Assembly (NCBI RefSeq): GCF_900101965.1
Contig: NZ_FNAP01000013.1
Location: 62,001-126,000 of the forward strand
Reading direction: 5' to 3'
DNA length: 64,000 bases
From: Rhodospira trueperi
GTDB taxonomy: Bacteria; Pseudomonadota; Alphaproteobacteria; Rhodospirillales; Rhodospirillaceae
Shown: in pieces, positions 15,529-24,355 of the stretch
How positions within the stretch are numbered: position 1 is the first letter of the stretch
Layout of the letters: each line of letters begins with the position of its first letter
The notes under the pieces: generated by a model
Database searches by the model: none
What the model saw: the letters and a program-made list of their open reading frames with translations, nothing else
What the model was told of the DNA's origin: nothing
Program-made: the position numbers and the translations under genes

Positions 15529-16701
15529 ATGACCGATGTCGTGATTGCCGGTGCCGCGCGCACCGCTGTCGGCACCTTCAACGGGGCGCTGGCTTCGGTG
15601 CACGCGCATGACCTCAGCAAGGTCGTCATCCAGGAGGTGCTGAAACGCGCAAAGGTGGAACCCACCGAGGTGTCCGAGGTTATCCTGGGCCAGATCCTGA
15701 CCGGCGACACCGGCCAGAACCCGGCCCGTCAGGCCTCCGTCAACGCCGGCATCCCGGTGGAGGTGACGGCCTACGGGATCAACCAGCTCTGCGGCTCGGG
15801 CCTGCGCACGGTCGCGCTCGGCTACCAGTCCATCATGATGGGCGACCATGACATCGTCGTCGCCGGTGGCCACGAGAGCATGAGTAAGGCGCCGCACCTC
15901 GCGCACATGCGCGACGGCACCCGCATGGGCTCGCTGGAGTTGAAGGACAGCCTTCTGCGCGACGGCCTGTTCGATGTCTTCAACGGCTATCACATGGGCG
16001 TGACCGCCGAGAACATCGCCCAGCGCTGGCAGATCACCCGTGACGAGCAGGACGAGTTCGCCGCCGGCTCGCAGAACAAGGCCGAAGCGGCCATCAAGGC
16101 CGGTCGCTTCAAGGACGAGATCGTTCCCTATGTCATCAAGACCCGCAAGGGCGAGACTGTCTTCGACACCGACGAGCACCCCAAGGAAGGTGTGACCAAG
16201 GAGGGCCTTGCCAAGCTGCGCCCGGCTTTCAATAAGGAAGGCACGGTCACCGCCGGCAACGCCAGCGGCATCAACGACGGCGCGGCCGCCGTGGTGCTGA
16301 TGAAGGACAGCGAGGCCGCCAAACGCGGGGTAACCCCGCTGGCGCGCATCGTCTCCTGGGCGACCTGCGGCGTTGAGCCGGAGATCATGGGCACAGGCCC
16401 CATTCCGGCCACTCGCAAGGCGCTGGAAAAGGCCGGCTGGACGCACGAGGACCTCGATCTGATCGAGGCCAACGAGGCATTCGCCGCCCAGGCCATCTCC
16501 GTCAACCGTGAACTCGGTTGGGACACCAGCAAGGTGAACGTCAACGGCGGCGCCATCGCCCTGGGCCACCCCATCGGCGCGTCGGGCGCGCGCATCCTGG
16601 TGTCGCTGCTGTACGAGATGCAGAAGCGCGACGCGAAGAAGGGTCTTGCCACCCTGTGCATCGGCGGCGGCATGGGAATCGCCATGTGTGTGGAGCGGTG
16701 A
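15529..16701 (+). CDS. phaA: Acetyl-CoA acetyltransferase (beta-ketothiolase) PhaA
   Basis: Condenses two acetyl-CoA to acetoacetyl-CoA, the first step of PHB synthesis. The 390-aa length and motifs are those of biosynthetic thiolase: nucleophile C88 in NQLCGSG, the [16 protein letters not shown] histidine motif and the C-terminal [10 protein letters not shown] cysteine. A good ribosome site (GGGGAGG) precedes ATG 15529 and a strong terminator follows at 16751-16780. No phaB reductase gene is adjacent, so the pathway needs one elsewhere. Confidence 0.95.
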   Translation: MTDVVIAGAARTAVGTFNGALASVHAHDLSKVVIQEVLKRAKVEPTEVSEVILGQILTGDTGQNPARQASVNAGIPVEVTAYGINQLCGSGLRTVALGYQSIMMGDHDIVVAGGHESMSKAPHLAHMRDGTRMGSLELKDSLLRDGLFDVFNGYHMGVTAENIAQRWQITRDEQDEFAAGSQNKAEAAIKAGRFKDEIVPYVIKTRKGETVFDTDEHPKEGVTKEGLAKLRPAFNKEGTVTAGNASGINDGAAAVVLMKDSEAAKRGVTPLARIVSWATCGVEPEIMGTGPIPATRKALEKAGWTHEDLDLIEANEAFAAQAISVNRELGWDTSKVNVNGGAIALGHPIGASGARILVSLLYEMQKRDAKKGLATLCIGGGMGIAMCVER

Positions 16702-16750
16702 TGCAGAACCTGATGCGGATCTGACGGGATTTCGTCATCCGCGAACGAGC

Positions 16751-16780
16751 AAAGGGCGGCCTTGTGAGGGGCCGCCCTTT
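16751..16780 (+). terminator. Rho-independent terminator of phaA
   Basis: Perfect 11-bp stem AAAGGGCGGCC (16751-16761) with GGCCGCCCTTT (16770-16780) around an 8-nt loop. Confidence 0.8.
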
Positions 16781-16892
16781 GTCGTGGGAGCATCCGTTGG
16801 CTGGTTGACTCGACACGTGAGCGCGCCACTTACGAATGGGACGCAGTCGCGGTCCGGTGCCAATCAAAACAGACGCCCAGGGAGATTCCTCC

Positions 16893-17678
16893 ATGCTCGA
16901 TGATCTCCAGCTTGACCGCCGCGTGGTGCTGAAGGGGCTGGCCAGTGCCTCGTTCGCCGCCGTGCTGGCCGATCCCATTCTGGCGCGCGCGGCCGCCGAC
17001 TCGACCGAGACCGTCTCCCTGACGCTGCCGTCCGGCCGGACCGTTTCCGCCGCGCTGGCGCTGCCGGAGACGCTGCCGGCGCCGACGGTCATGCTGATCC
17101 ACGAGTGGTGGGGGCTGAACGATCAGATCCGGGCCACGGCGCGGGAATTCGCCCGCGAGGGCTATGTTGCTCTGGCCATCGACCTGATGGGCGGATCGGT
17201 GGCCACCACGCCGGAGCAGGCCCGCGCCCAAACCCAGGCCGTGGATGGGGGCGAAGCGACGGAGACCTGCACCGCCTGGATGGACTGGTTGCGTAAGCAC
17301 GAGCACGGTAGCGGGAAACTCGCCACCGTCGGCTGGTGCTTCGGGGGCGGCTGGTCGCTCAATGCCTCGCTGGCGGCACCGGCCGACGCCACGGTGATCT
17401 ACTACGGCCGCCTGGTGCAGGAACCGGGTCCGCTGGAGGCACTGGCCGGGCCGGTGCTGGGGCACTTCGGCACCCGCGACCAGTACATCAACGCCGACAT
17501 GGTCGGGGGATTCGAGCGCGCCATGGCCGCTGCCGACAAGGCGGACAGCCTGACGGTGCACTGGTACGAGGCCGACCACGCCTTCGCCAATCCGTCCGGC
17601 GGGCGCTACGACGAGGAAGATGCCGAGTTGGCCTGGGCGCGCACCCTGGCCTTCTTCGCCGAGACCCTGAAGGGATAG
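16893..17678 (+). CDS. Dienelactone-hydrolase family protein with Tat-like signal
   Basis: Alpha/beta hydrolase of the DLH family, 261 aa from ATG 16893 (GGGAG upstream). The N-terminus has a twin-arginine pattern (DRRVVLKGLASASFAAVLA) and an Ala-rich cleavage region, so export by Tat is likely. The catalytic set is C in GWCFGG, D in FGTRDQYI and H in YEADHAFANPSGGRY, the usual Cys-Asp-His triad. The true substrate is unknown; DLH homologues act on many esters and lactones. It stands alone, with the convergent btaB gene starting its 3' end 4 bp away. Confidence 0.88.
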   Translation: MLDDLQLDRRVVLKGLASASFAAVLADPILARAAADSTETVSLTLPSGRTVSAALALPETLPAPTVMLIHEWWGLNDQIRATAREFAREGYVALAIDLMGGSVATTPEQARAQTQAVDGGEATETCTAWMDWLRKHEHGSGKLATVGWCFGGGWSLNASLAAPADATVIYYGRLVQEPGPLEALAGPVLGHFGTRDQYINADMVGGFERAMAAADKADSLTVHWYEADHAFANPSGGRYDEEDAELAWARTLAFFAETLKG

Positions 17679-17682
17679 AGCG

Positions 17683-18354
17683 TTAACCCGACGCCGACGC
17701 CGAGGCCGGTTCCGCCTTGACCAGCGTGGCCACGAAGGCATAGCCGCCGTACAGCGGCGTGACCGTGACCTCCGCCCGGCCCTCGGCCTGGGTCCCCCAC
17801 AGGAAGGTGACCAGTTCCGGCCGGAACTGGACGTGGAACAGGCCCAGCCACCAGAACAGCACGGCGCGGAACCAGCGCGGCAGGTCGGACTGGTCGCCGA
17901 AATCGACGATGTGGATGCGCCCGCCTGGACGCACCACGTCCAGCGCGTGCTCGACCGATTCGTGCCACATCGGGATCATCGACAGGCTGTAGGAGAACAC
18001 GACGTGGTCCAGCGGCCCGTCGAGCTCGAACAGCGTGGCCGCATCGAAGTCCTGCGCCAGCCCGCGCGCCAGCTTGACCCGCTCGGCCAGTCCGTTGCGC
18101 GCCAGCTTGTCGTTGGCCGTCTTCAGCATCTCGGCGCTGGCGTCCAGGCCCAGAAGGTGCGCGTTGGGATAGCGTGTGGCCATCTTGACCAGATTACGGG
18201 CGGTGCCGCAGCCGACCTCGCACACGGTTTCGCCGTCGGCGGCGCCGATGTCGTCAATGACCTTGTCGCGGCCCAGCAGGAAGTATTTCCGGGTGATGTC
18301 GTAGATGTGGCGCTGCGGCCGATAGATCCGGTCCATCAGGGTATGAGCGTCCAT
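17683..18354 (-). CDS. btaB: Betaine-lipid N-methyltransferase BtaB
   Basis: SAM-dependent methyltransferase predicted to trimethylate diacylglyceryl-homoserine to DGTS, a phosphorus-free membrane lipid. The 223-aa protein has SAM motif I VCEVGCGTARNL, motif II LLGLDASAEML, and the post-I region VVFSYSLSMIP, and starts MDAHTLMDRIYRPQRHIYD, typical of BtaB. It lies 39 bp behind btaA in the same direction, which makes the assignment firm. Expression with btaA under phosphate limitation is known in other alphaproteobacteria. Confidence 0.92.
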   Translation of the reverse strand: MDAHTLMDRIYRPQRHIYDITRKYFLLGRDKVIDDIGAADGETVCEVGCGTARNLVKMATRYPNAHLLGLDASAEMLKTANDKLARNGLAERVKLARGLAQDFDAATLFELDGPLDHVVFSYSLSMIPMWHESVEHALDVVRPGGRIHIVDFGDQSDLPRWFRAVLFWWLGLFHVQFRPELVTFLWGTQAEGRAEVTVTPLYGGYAFVATLVKAEPASASASG

Positions 18355-18393
18355 GGGGCATGCCTTTTTTTGTTTTTTGGCGCCGGCGCGCGG

Positions 18394-19611
18394 TCAGCGC
18401 GCGCGGATGTACAGATGGAAGCCGCCGTAGATGGAGGCGCGGTCGCGCCGCGTCATATCGCGGCAGTACTGGACGTCGTGATCCCAAACCGACAGCAAAT
18501 CCGGCGAGAGCGCGGTGGTCAGCGGGCTTTCCGTTCCTGCCGTACGGAAGATCACGCGCGCGCCGGGCCGCGCCGTGCGTACGATCTGTGCCCACAGATC
18601 GTTGAGCTGGGTCGCATTCATCCAGTCCTGGGCGTCCAGCAGCACGTAGCCGTCCAGGCTCTCGGCCGGCTGATCGGCCAGCCAGTGGGTCATCGAGGCG
18701 TGGTGGACATGCACCCGGTCGGACAGGTCGCGCAGGCGCTCGTAATTCTCGCGGCGCAGGTAACGGGGCACCGCCTTTCGGTAGTGCCGGTCATAGCCCC
18801 GTCCGAAGGCTTGCCACGCGAAATAGTTTTCCTCGATCGGGAAGTCGCAGGCGAGCCGTTCCAACCGGTCTCGCAACAGCCCCGGGATGTCGCCGTCGGA
18901 GGCCGTCATCAGGGCGTCGAACTGGGCCGGGGGAATGCCCAGGCCATACAGCGACACCGGCATGCCGCACATGGCACGCACCAGCTTTTTTTCGAACAGC
19001 GGCGAGATGGTGGCGTCGAACACGGCCTTCTGTTCCTCCGGCGTGCGCACCGCCAGCAGAACACGCGGATTCATGCCGTGGGCGCGGGCCAGCACATGCA
19101 GCGACCCGATGAAACGCCCCAGAACGCCAAACTTGTAGATGTTCTTGGTGAAGTAGTTGATACGCCGACCGTGAACCGGGGTCCATCCGGTCCAGTATTT
19201 CCGGGTCGTTTCGTCCAGGTGCGGCAGCAGATACTTCGAAAAGGCCCGGGTGTTGGCCCGCTCGTCGGCATGGCCGAAAAAGCGGAAATAGGTCTCGTGG
19301 TCGGGAAAGTGCTGCAACGCCGCCAGCTTCAGGTGACTCAGCGCGACATGAGACGGGTTCAGGTCCACACCGTCGATGCGCGCGGGTGCTTCCGTCAGGT
19401 AGTTTAGGATGTTGCACCCACCCGAGCAGATGGTGACGATGCGCTTGTCTCCGGTCAGCTGGAGCGCCTCCAGGTCGATCTCCGGATCCTCCCAGATCTG
19501 CGGGTACACGAAGCCCTTGAACATCAGGGTGAACAGGCGTTCCAGCGCGCCTTTCTTGGAAATAGGCTTGCTGTTGTGGACGGCCGCGTGCAGCAGGGCG
19601 TTCTTTTTCAT
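18394..19611 (-). CDS. btaA: SAM:diacylglycerol 3-amino-3-carboxypropyltransferase BtaA
   Basis: Transfers the aminocarboxypropyl group of SAM to diacylglycerol, the first committed step to DGTS betaine lipid. 405 aa, usual length. Visible signatures: GFVYPQIWEDPEIDLEAL, the SAM-site segment ICSGGCNILNYL, GVDLNPSHVALSHLK, and the C-terminal YCRDMTRRDRASIYGGFHLY. ATG 19611 is the first in frame. It heads the btaA-btaB operon; the 236-bp spacer upstream contains a palindromic element at 19710-19733. Confidence 0.95.
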   Translation of the reverse strand: MKKNALLHAAVHNSKPISKKGALERLFTLMFKGFVYPQIWEDPEIDLEALQLTGDKRIVTICSGGCNILNYLTEAPARIDGVDLNPSHVALSHLKLAALQHFPDHETYFRFFGHADERANTRAFSKYLLPHLDETTRKYWTGWTPVHGRRINYFTKNIYKFGVLGRFIGSLHVLARAHGMNPRVLLAVRTPEEQKAVFDATISPLFEKKLVRAMCGMPVSLYGLGIPPAQFDALMTASDGDIPGLLRDRLERLACDFPIEENYFAWQAFGRGYDRHYRKAVPRYLRRENYERLRDLSDRVHVHHASMTHWLADQPAESLDGYVLLDAQDWMNATQLNDLWAQIVRTARPGARVIFRTAGTESPLTTALSPDLLSVWDHDVQYCRDMTRRDRASIYGGFHLYIRAR

Positions 19612-19697
19612 GAGGTCGGGGTTCCGGGTACCGCGTGGGAAGGCGAAACGACAAGCGCCCGCTGCCGGTGGGTCGGGTCAGCGGGTGGCGCATCCTA

Positions 19698-19733
19698 ATG
19701 TCATTTCGTTGTCGGCGGAACCGGTTTCCGACA
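19698..19733. promoter_or_regulatory. Pho-box-like repeat and palindrome between btaA and carboxypeptidase
   Basis: ATGTCAT (19698-19704) and TTGTCGG (19709-19715) are spaced 11 bp apart, as in Pho boxes, but the second half is poor and the orientation points away from btaA. It overlaps an imperfect palindrome TGTCGG-N3-AACCGGTT-N-CCGACA (19710-19733). Either could be a regulator site for the divergent pair. Confidence 0.3.
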
Positions 19734-19847
19734 TGAAATTGGGTGTCCTCATTTGGACGGGCGGCACTCTTGACGAAACCTGCGCGTCGGCCGACGGTGC
19801 GGGGCAGTTTCCGGCCCGGTCGCGGGCCGTTCCAGCGGGAGCATGCC

Positions 19848-21353
19848 ATGGACTCGACCTCCGCCTATGATCGGCTCAAGGCCCGTTTTGCCCGTCTCGG
19901 TCATCTGGGTGACGCGGTGGGGGTGCTGGACTGGGACCTGGCCGCGATGATGCCGGAGGGCGGCGCCGAGGCGCGCGCCGGCCAACTGGCCACGCTGCGA
20001 TCCATTTCCCACGATCTGCTGACCCTACCGGAGGTCGGGGATTGGCTGGACGCCGCCGAGCGCGATGAGGCGGCCACGCTTGGCGATTGGGACCGCGCCA
20101 ATCTGCGCGCCATGCGCCGGGAGTGGCGCCACGCTGCGGCGCTCGATTCGGATCTGGTCGAGGCTCATTCCCACGCTTGCTCGGCGTGCGAGATGGTCTG
20201 GCGGCGCGCCCGCGCCGAGGATGACTTCGCCGCCGTCCGGGGGCCGCTGGCGACGGTGCTCGACCTGACGCGGGAAATCGCCGTCACCAAGTCCCAGGCG
20301 TTCGGGTGCTCGCCCTACGATGCCCTGCTTGATGCCTACGAGCCGGAGGGCTCCCAGGCGGCCATCGCGGCGGTGTTCGACGATCTGGCCGTCGACCTGC
20401 CGGGCATTCTGGACGATGCCCTGGCCGCCCAAGGGCCAGCGCCGATCCCGCCCAACGGGCCGTTTCCCGCCGCCCGGCAACGCGCGCTGGCCGTTCGGCT
20501 GATGGAGACGGCCGGGTTCGATTTTCATCGCGGCCGGCTGGATACGAGCCTGCATCCCTTCTGCGGCGGGGTGCCCGACGACGTGCGCATCACCACGCGC
20601 TACGACGAGTCGGACGCCACCGGGGCCATCATGGGCGTGCTGCACGAGACCGGCCACGCGCTGTACGAACAGGGGCTGCCGGCGGACTGGCGCGATCAGC
20701 CGGTCGGTCGCGCGCTCGGCATGAGTGTTCACGAGAGCCAAAGCCTGTTGATGGAGATGCAGGCGTGCCGCTCCCGCGCGTTCCTCACCTACGCCGCGCC
20801 GATCATGGCGGACATGTTGGGCGACGGCGGATCGGGGTGGGACACCGAGACGCTGTATCGGCTCTATACCCGGGTCGAGCCGGGGCTGATCCGCGTGGAC
20901 GCCGACGAGGTGACCTATCCGGCGCATGTCATCCTGCGCTTCCGGCTGGAACGGGCATTGCTTTCGGGCGACCTGACGCTGGGCGATCTGCCCGGCGCGT
21001 GGCGCGACGGCATGAGGGACCTGCTGGGCGTGACGGTCCCGGACGACCGCGACGGCTGCCTTCAGGACATCCACTGGTATGACGGCGCCATCGGCTATTT
21101 CCCCACCTATACTTTGGGGGCAATGACGGCGGCGCAGCTGTTCCAGGCCGCCGTGCAGGCCGTGCCGTCGATCCCGGACGATCTGGCCCGGGGCGATTTC
21201 GGGCCGCTGCTGGGCTGGCTGCGAGAGCACGTCCACGCGTTGGGCTCCAGCGTCACGGCGGCCGAGATGCTGACGCGCGCCACCGGCAAGCCGCTCGACG
21301 CCGGCGTGTTCAAGGCGCACCTGCGGCGCCGCTACGTGGACCGGGCGGTGTGA
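19848..21353 (+). CDS. M32-family metallocarboxypeptidase (Taq type)
   Basis: Zinc carboxypeptidase that removes C-terminal residues from peptides in the cytoplasm; 501 aa, normal for the family. The HExxH zinc motif is HETGH at about residues 266-270, with the third ligand in GMSVHESQS about 30 residues later. Other M32 signatures are DVRITTRYDE and IRVDADEVTYPAHVILRF. ATG 19848 has GGGAG 7 nt upstream. It is a single gene, divergent from btaA. Confidence 0.95.
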   Translation: MDSTSAYDRLKARFARLGHLGDAVGVLDWDLAAMMPEGGAEARAGQLATLRSISHDLLTLPEVGDWLDAAERDEAATLGDWDRANLRAMRREWRHAAALDSDLVEAHSHACSACEMVWRRARAEDDFAAVRGPLATVLDLTREIAVTKSQAFGCSPYDALLDAYEPEGSQAAIAAVFDDLAVDLPGILDDALAAQGPAPIPPNGPFPAARQRALAVRLMETAGFDFHRGRLDTSLHPFCGGVPDDVRITTRYDESDATGAIMGVLHETGHALYEQGLPADWRDQPVGRALGMSVHESQSLLMEMQACRSRAFLTYAAPIMADMLGDGGSGWDTETLYRLYTRVEPGLIRVDADEVTYPAHVILRFRLERALLSGDLTLGDLPGAWRDGMRDLLGVTVPDDRDGCLQDIHWYDGAIGYFPTYTLGAMTAAQLFQAAVQAVPSIPDDLARGDFGPLLGWLREHVHALGSSVTAAEMLTRATGKPLDAGVFKAHLRRRYVDRAV

Positions 21354-21368
21354 CAGCGGAGGCGCTGA

Positions 21369-21689
21369 TCACGCCGCGTGCGGGCGGACCACTGCCGTAA
21401 TGTGCTTCCCGGCGTTCGCTTCGGTGACCGCCAGATCGTACGCGGTCTGGAGGTTGAGCCAGAGCCGCGCCGACGTGCCGAAGTAGCGCGCCAGCCGCAA
21501 GGCCGTGTCCGCTGTGACGGCGCGCTTGCCATGAACGATGTCCGCCATGCGGCTTTGCGGGACGTCGATGGCGCGGGCCAGCGCCGCGACAGACACGCCA
21601 ATGGTCTTCAGTTCATCGGCCAGGATCTCCCCGGGATGGATCGCCGGCAAACGAACCGCATCAATGATCATCGACGATTTCGACGTCAT
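21369..21689 (-). CDS. higA: HigA-family antitoxin (XRE HTH)
   Basis: A 106-aa HTH protein of the HigA antidote family. The segment LPAIHPGEILADELKTIGVS followed by VAALARAIDVPQSRMADIVHGKRA is the family signature, with helix-turn-helix at about residues 30-55. The start is ATG 21689 (MTSKSSMIIDAV), 29 bp inside the toxin gene; ATG 21671 is an alternative. It should neutralise HigB and, with it, repress the shared promoter at 21946-21973. Confidence 0.92.
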   Translation of the reverse strand: MTSKSSMIIDAVRLPAIHPGEILADELKTIGVSVAALARAIDVPQSRMADIVHGKRAVTADTALRLARYFGTSARLWLNLQTAYDLAVTEANAGKHITAVVRPHAA

Positions 21690-21939
21690 GGGCTTCTCCC
21701 TCTTCGAACCGGAAACAGATCCGCCACTGCCAATTGATGCGGATGCTGTATTGGCCCTTGCGGTTCCCATGAAGGGCTTCGAATCGATTCGATGGCAACC
21801 GCATCAAATCCTCAAGGCAGCTTGCTTCATTAAGAAGAGCCATCCGGCGCTGCGCTTGCCGTTCGAAGGCGCGAAACTCCTTGACCGATTGGCCCAGGAG
21901 AAACCGTGCGGTGCGCTTGTCGGCAGCGGACTTGATCAT
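21661..21939 (-). CDS. higB: HigB-family toxin (RelE superfamily)
   Basis: A 92-aa mRNA-interferase-type toxin. The N-terminal helices are basic (KRTARFLLGQSVKEF), the middle reads LMRLPSNRFEALHGNRKGQY, and the core strand SIRINWQWRICFRFEEGEA plus the C-terminal DVEIVDDH is the standard HigB/RelE fold. Gene order toxin-antitoxin with a 29-bp overlap is typical of higBA. The predicted promoter lies so close to ATG 21939 that its mRNA may be leaderless. Confidence 0.92.
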   Translation of the reverse strand: MIKSAADKRTARFLLGQSVKEFRAFERQAQRRMALLNEASCLEDLMRLPSNRFEALHGNRKGQYSIRINWQWRICFRFEEGEAHDVEIVDDH

Positions 21940-21945
21940 GTCATT

Positions 21946-21973
21946 AGGATATCCAGGATTCGGTAACCGTCAA
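21946..21973 (-). promoter_or_regulatory. higBA promoter with palindrome at the -10 box
   Basis: On the minus strand TTGACG (21973-21968) and TATCCT (21951-21946) are separated by 16 bp. The palindrome GGATATCC (21948-21955) overlaps the -10 box, where HigA autorepression would be effective. Confidence 0.45.
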
Positions 21974-22103
21974 GCGGATAGACGATGGTGTTCCCCGCAC
22001 CGTATCCACCGCCGTTGAACCCCCGCCGTCGCGTCGCTACCTTCGGCCCAACGTATACGGTTCCGAATGGCCCGCATGGCCCACATGAAAGGACGCCCGC
22101 GCG

Positions 22104-22949
22104 ATGAAGTTCACCGGCACTAAGACCTACGTGGCCACCGAGGATCTGGCGGTGGCCGTCAACGCCGCCGTCACCTTGCAGCGCCCCCTCCTGGTCAAGG
22201 GCGAGCCCGGCACCGGCAAGACCGTGCTGGCGCAGGAGGTGGCCGACGCGCTTGGCCTGCCCCTGATCGCGTGGCACATCAAGTCCACCACCAAGGCCCA
22301 GCATGGCCTGTACGAGTACGACGCGGTTTCCCGGCTGCGCGATTCCCAGTTGGGTGACGAGCGGGTTCACGACATCCGCAACTACATCAAGCGCGGCCGC
22401 ATGTGGGACGCCTTCACCCACGACGGCGGCGCGGTTCTGCTGATCGACGAGATTGACAAGGCCGACATCGAGTTTCCCAACGACCTGCTGCTGGAACTCG
22501 ATCGCATGGAGTTCCACGTCCATGAAACCGGCGAGACCGTGCGCGCGGAAACCCGGCCCGTGGTTATCATCACGTCGAACAACGAAAAGGAACTGCCGGA
22601 CGCCTTCCTGCGCCGCTGCTTCTTCCACTACATCAAGTTCCCCGACACGGAGACGATGCAGGAGATCATCGACGTCCATTTCCCGGACATCAAAACCAAT
22701 CTGGTGCGCGATGCCCTGGGCGTATTCTATGACGTGCGCGAGGTGCCGGGGCTCAAGAAGAAGCCTTCCACCAGTGAGTTGCTGGACTGGATCAAGCTGT
22801 TGATGTCCGACGACGTCTCGGCGGAGGCGCTACGCTCCAACGACGTCAAGCATGTGCTGCCGCCGCTGCACGGCGCGCTCTTGAAGAACGAGCAGGACGT
22901 CCACCTGCTGCAACGCCTCGCCTTCCTCGCCAAGCGCGAGCGGCGGTAG
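22104..22949 (+). CDS. MoxR-family AAA+ ATPase
   Basis: Chaperone-type AAA+ ATPase of 281 aa. Walker A is GEPGTGKT (about residues 33-40), Walker B is VLLIDEIDKADIEF (about 113-126), sensor 1 is IITSNNEKELPDAFLRRC with the arginine finger. MoxR proteins usually assist metal or cofactor insertion with a vWA-domain partner encoded next to them. Here the next gene is convergent gshA, 6 bp away, and no vWA gene is seen in the window. The upstream spacer carries the higBA promoter on the other strand. Confidence 0.92.
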   Translation: MKFTGTKTYVATEDLAVAVNAAVTLQRPLLVKGEPGTGKTVLAQEVADALGLPLIAWHIKSTTKAQHGLYEYDAVSRLRDSQLGDERVHDIRNYIKRGRMWDAFTHDGGAVLLIDEIDKADIEFPNDLLLELDRMEFHVHETGETVRAETRPVVIITSNNEKELPDAFLRRCFFHYIKFPDTETMQEIIDVHFPDIKTNLVRDALGVFYDVREVPGLKKKPSTSELLDWIKLLMSDDVSAEALRSNDVKHVLPPLHGALLKNEQDVHLLQRLAFLAKRERR

Positions 22950-22955
22950 GGCAGC

Positions 22956-24332
22956 TCAATACGCATACTCCAGGAACAGCGGATCAACGCTGCCGTTCCA
23001 GCGGCCGTGGAACGACTCCAGGTGCTCCTCCGCCGGGCAGCGGCCGGTCTCGGCGATCTCCGTTAGCACGTCCAGGAAGCAGGTCTCGTCGCGGCCCTGG
23101 CTGTTGAGCCGGGCCCGGCGGGCCAGCCCGCGCCGCGCGATGTCCAGGACCTCCAGCGCCACGTCTCCCAGGGTGCCGGCGCGGAACGGTGTGTGTAGCG
23201 CCTGCACCGGCACCTGTTCGCGCAGGGTGGCGATTTCGTCGGGTGTCCAGCGGCGGATGAGCTGGCCGACCTCGTCGAGCGCCGTCGTGTCGTACAGCAG
23301 GCCGACCCAGAACGCCGGCAAGGCGCAGATGCGGCTCCACGGGCCGCCGTCGGTGCCGCGCATCTCCAGGTAGGTCTTCAGCCGCACCTCGGGGAAGGCG
23401 GTGGTGACGTGGTCGGCCCAATCGCCGATGGTCGGGCGCTCACCCGGCAGCGCGGGCAGGCGGCCGTCCAGGAAGTCACGGAACGACTGGCCGGCGGCGT
23501 CGATGTACTGGCCGTCGCGGTGGACGAAGTACATGGGCACGTCGAGCATGTAATCGACGTAGCGTTCGAACCCCATGCCCGTCTCGAACGCGAACGGCAG
23601 GGTGCCGCAGCGGTCGGGGTCGGTGTCGGTCCAGATGTGGCTGCGGTAGCTGAGGAAGCCGTTGGGCCGGCCCTCGGTGAACGGGCTGTTGGCCCACAGC
23701 GCGGTGGCCAGCGGTTGCAGAGCGAGCCCGGCGCGGATCTTACGCACCATGTCGGCCTCGCTCTCGAAATCCAGGTTCACCTGCACGGTGCAGGTGCGCA
23801 GCATCATGTCCAGGCCGAGCGTGCCCCGGGTGGGCATGTGGCGGCGCATGATGGCGTAGCGACCCTTGGGCATCCAGGGAATCTCGGCGCGCGGCCATTT
23901 GGGATTGAAGCCCAGGCCGATCAAACCGATCCCCAGTTCGGAGCACACGGTCTTGAGGTTGAGGTGGTGACCGGTGGTCTCGGCGCAGGTCTGGTGGATG
24001 GTCTCCAGCGGGGCGCCGGAGAGTTCGAGCTGGCCGCCGGGTTCCAGGGTGACGCTGCCGCCGGTGGGGCAGGACAGGGCGATCAGCGTGCCCGCTTCCT
24101 CGACCGGTCTCCAGCCATAGGCCTTCAGCCCCTCCAGCAGGTCGCGGATGCCGGGTCCCTCCGTGCCGCCCTCGTAGGGCAGGGGGCGCAGGTCGCGCAG
24201 CGTGAAGGCGAGCTTCTCGTGTTCGGTGCCGATGCGCCATTGCTCCGGCGGCTTGCATCCGGCCTCGAACCAGGCGACCAGATCGGCTTTGCTCTCCACG
24301 GGCTGGGCATTGGGCTTGGACGGCGCGGACAT
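22956..24332 (-). CDS. gshA: Glutamate-cysteine ligase GshA
   Basis: First enzyme of glutathione synthesis, joining glutamate and cysteine with ATP. 458 aa from ATG 24332. The segments GTEHEKLAF (near residue 35), [21 protein letters not shown], and METILDV-like [15 protein letters not shown] are those of the proteobacterial/plant-type ligase (class 3). The frame is open upstream to 24386 but the shorter start matches the family. It lies 23 bp behind rsmE in the same direction, likely one operon. It converges with the moxR gene. Confidence 0.93.
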   Translation of the reverse strand: MSAPSKPNAQPVESKADLVAWFEAGCKPPEQWRIGTEHEKLAFTLRDLRPLPYEGGTEGPGIRDLLEGLKAYGWRPVEEAGTLIALSCPTGGSVTLEPGGQLELSGAPLETIHQTCAETTGHHLNLKTVCSELGIGLIGLGFNPKWPRAEIPWMPKGRYAIMRRHMPTRGTLGLDMMLRTCTVQVNLDFESEADMVRKIRAGLALQPLATALWANSPFTEGRPNGFLSYRSHIWTDTDPDRCGTLPFAFETGMGFERYVDYMLDVPMYFVHRDGQYIDAAGQSFRDFLDGRLPALPGERPTIGDWADHVTTAFPEVRLKTYLEMRGTDGGPWSRICALPAFWVGLLYDTTALDEVGQLIRRWTPDEIATLREQVPVQALHTPFRAGTLGDVALEVLDIARRGLARRARLNSQGRDETCFLDVLTEIAETGRCPAEEHLESFHGRWNGSVDPLFLEYAY

Positions 24333-24355
24333 GATGGGAGAACTCCGGGGTGGAC

